Assembly (NCBI GenBank): GCA_965116935.1
Contig: OZ220737.1
Coordinates: 310,001-374,000 of the forward strand
Source: VXYL01 sp965116935
GTDB taxonomy: Bacteria; Pseudomonadota; Gammaproteobacteria; Pseudomonadales; Azotimanducaceae
Direction of reading: 5' to 3'
Length of the DNA: 64,000 nucleotides
Part shown: positions 63,279-64,000 of the stretch, piece by piece
Layout: each line of letters opens with the position of its first letter
Position numbering within the stretch: position 1 is the first letter of the stretch
The notes under the pieces: model-generated
What the model was told of the DNA's origin: nothing
Seen by the model: the letters and a program-made list of their open reading frames with translations, nothing else
Databases searched by the model: none
Made by a program: the position numbers and the translations under genes

Positions 63279-64000
63279 TGACTCGGATCGCCAGTACAAC
63301 AGGTTGGAGGAACAAAAGCCGATCTACCGCAGTGCCTACAGGAGAGACTATGCACGGCTTTTGCACAGCCCCGCGTTCCGGCGCCTGCAAGGGAAGACGC
63401 AACTCTTTCCCGGCATTGAATCGGATTTCTTCCGCAACCGGCTGACGCATTCGCTGGAGGTCGCGCAAATCGCGAAGTCGATCGCCCTTCGGTTCAACTC
63501 CACGGACCCTTACTTTCGGTGTTGTCCGATTGACCTCGACCTGATCGAAACTTCTGCATTGGCGCACGACCTTGGTCACCCTCCGTTCGGACACAATGGG
63601 GAAGAAGCCCTTGACGAGTGCATGCGATGCGCGGGCGGGTTCGAAGGCAATGCGCAGACATTGCGGATATTGGCGCGGCTCGAAAAGAAGGAGCCTGGCG
63701 TCGAGGTCGGCCCCATGGCAGATGACGGCGTTGGCCTCAACCTCACATTCCGGACGCTGGCATCCGTATTGAAGTACGAGTGTTGCATCCCACGCACTAG
63801 GTCGTTGGACGACGGCTTGGTCAAAGGCCACTATGGTTCGGAGGCAGGACTGGTCGAGTGCATCAAGGCGGCTGTTCTCGGAAACGCCAAGCCCGACGGC
63901 GCGTTCAAGACCATCGAATGCGCGATCATGGACTTGGCTGACGACATCGCGTATTCGACGTACGACCTGGAAGACGCCTTCAAGGCGGGCTTCGTGACCC
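63196..64000 (+). CDS. dgt: dGTP triphosphohydrolase-like HD protein (3' end outside window)
   Basis: The frame is open to the window end. After a basic N terminus it reads IYRSAYRRDYARLLHSPAFR, RLQGKTQLFPG, FFRNRLTHSLEVAQIAKSI and the HD motif ALAHDLGHPPFGHNGE. Further on come GGFEGNAQTLRILARLE, LTFRTLASVLKY and MDLADDIAYSTYDLEDA. These are the dNTPase signatures, including the metal His-Asp. Such enzymes cleave dNTPs to nucleosides and triphosphate and can act in phage defence. The ATG at 63196 is the only good start; GGAG lies 10 bases upstream. Confidence 0.93.
   Translation, partial: MKNEQNATSPRNAGRAAHQPRRRLYRPNDSDRQYNRLEEQKPIYRSAYRRDYARLLHSPAFRRLQGKTQLFPGIESDFFRNRLTHSLEVAQIAKSIALRFNSTDPYFRCCPIDLDLIETSALAHDLGHPPFGHNGEEALDECMRCAGGFEGNAQTLRILARLEKKEPGVEVGPMADDGVGLNLTFRTLASVLKYECCIPRTRSLDDGLVKGHYGSEAGLVECIKAAVLGNAKPDGAFKTIECAIMDLADDIAYSTYDLEDAFKAGFVT

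Overview
The window is GC-rich bacterial chromosome with a gammaproteobacterial core. The minus-strand run serC-pheA-hisC-tyrA-cmk-rpsA-ihfB-lapA (about 2.5-10.1 kb), with gyrA just beyond it, is a classic gammaproteobacterial order. A complete general secretion (type II) system supports the same placement. I cannot name the genus. The striking property of the window is its load of dispersed short repeats, many of them hairpins whose outer end reads GTAG, together with a Y1-type (HUH) transposase of the kind linked to REP sequences.

Layout. 1-2.3 kb: end of a glutathione S-transferase, a small membrane protein, a VOC protein, an odd type II tRNA with anticodon CGC, and a ComEA-like protein. 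2.5-13.3 kb: IHF-beta, ribosomal protein S1, aromatic/serine/histidine biosynthesis genes and gyrA; aroA, expected between tyrA and cmk, is replaced by a repeat. 13.4-15 kb: a heptad-repeat membrane protein and a pseudouridine synthase. 15-32 kb is an accessory island. It holds two large secreted proteins of one unknown family plus a fragment of a third; two dense fields of a 26-bp GTAG repeat (16.9-19.4 and 29.2-30.0 kb); the transposase with an inverted duplication of its own 5' end; three paralogous coiled-coil proteins with a C-terminal membrane anchor; a lone integrase; a degenerate M28-like peptidase; a Fic protein; and a MazEF pair. 32.7-35.7 kb: three Uma2-type nucleases, two of them a recent tandem duplication.

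36-51.2 kb is the type II secretion locus, split into gspD-gspC (minus), gspH-I-J-K-L-M (plus) and gspG, gspF, gspE (minus). It is interrupted by a Rpn-like nuclease, two more Uma2 genes and repeats. Here the 26-bp GTAG repeat, arranged as a 149-150 bp inverted pair, lies between gspH and gspI and again between gspI and gspJ. It supplies the Shine-Dalgarno, the start codon and the whole prepilin leader of GspI and GspJ, while the upstream genes end inside it.

51.2-64 kb is ordinary metabolism: VapBC, a class III aminotransferase, alanine racemase, a cupin, a CaiB-type CoA-transferase with a 141-bp MITE at its stop codon, a SPOR plus DUF1302-like envelope protein, YbaN, a PaaI-type thioesterase, a VOC protein, an FAD-linked oxidase, a DUF1080 protein and the start of a dGTPase gene cut by the window end.

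The most noteworthy signals are the repeat-encoded prepilin leaders, the CGC-anticodon tRNA with a Leu-like body, and the GTAG-repeat fields that carry pieces of neighbouring genes.
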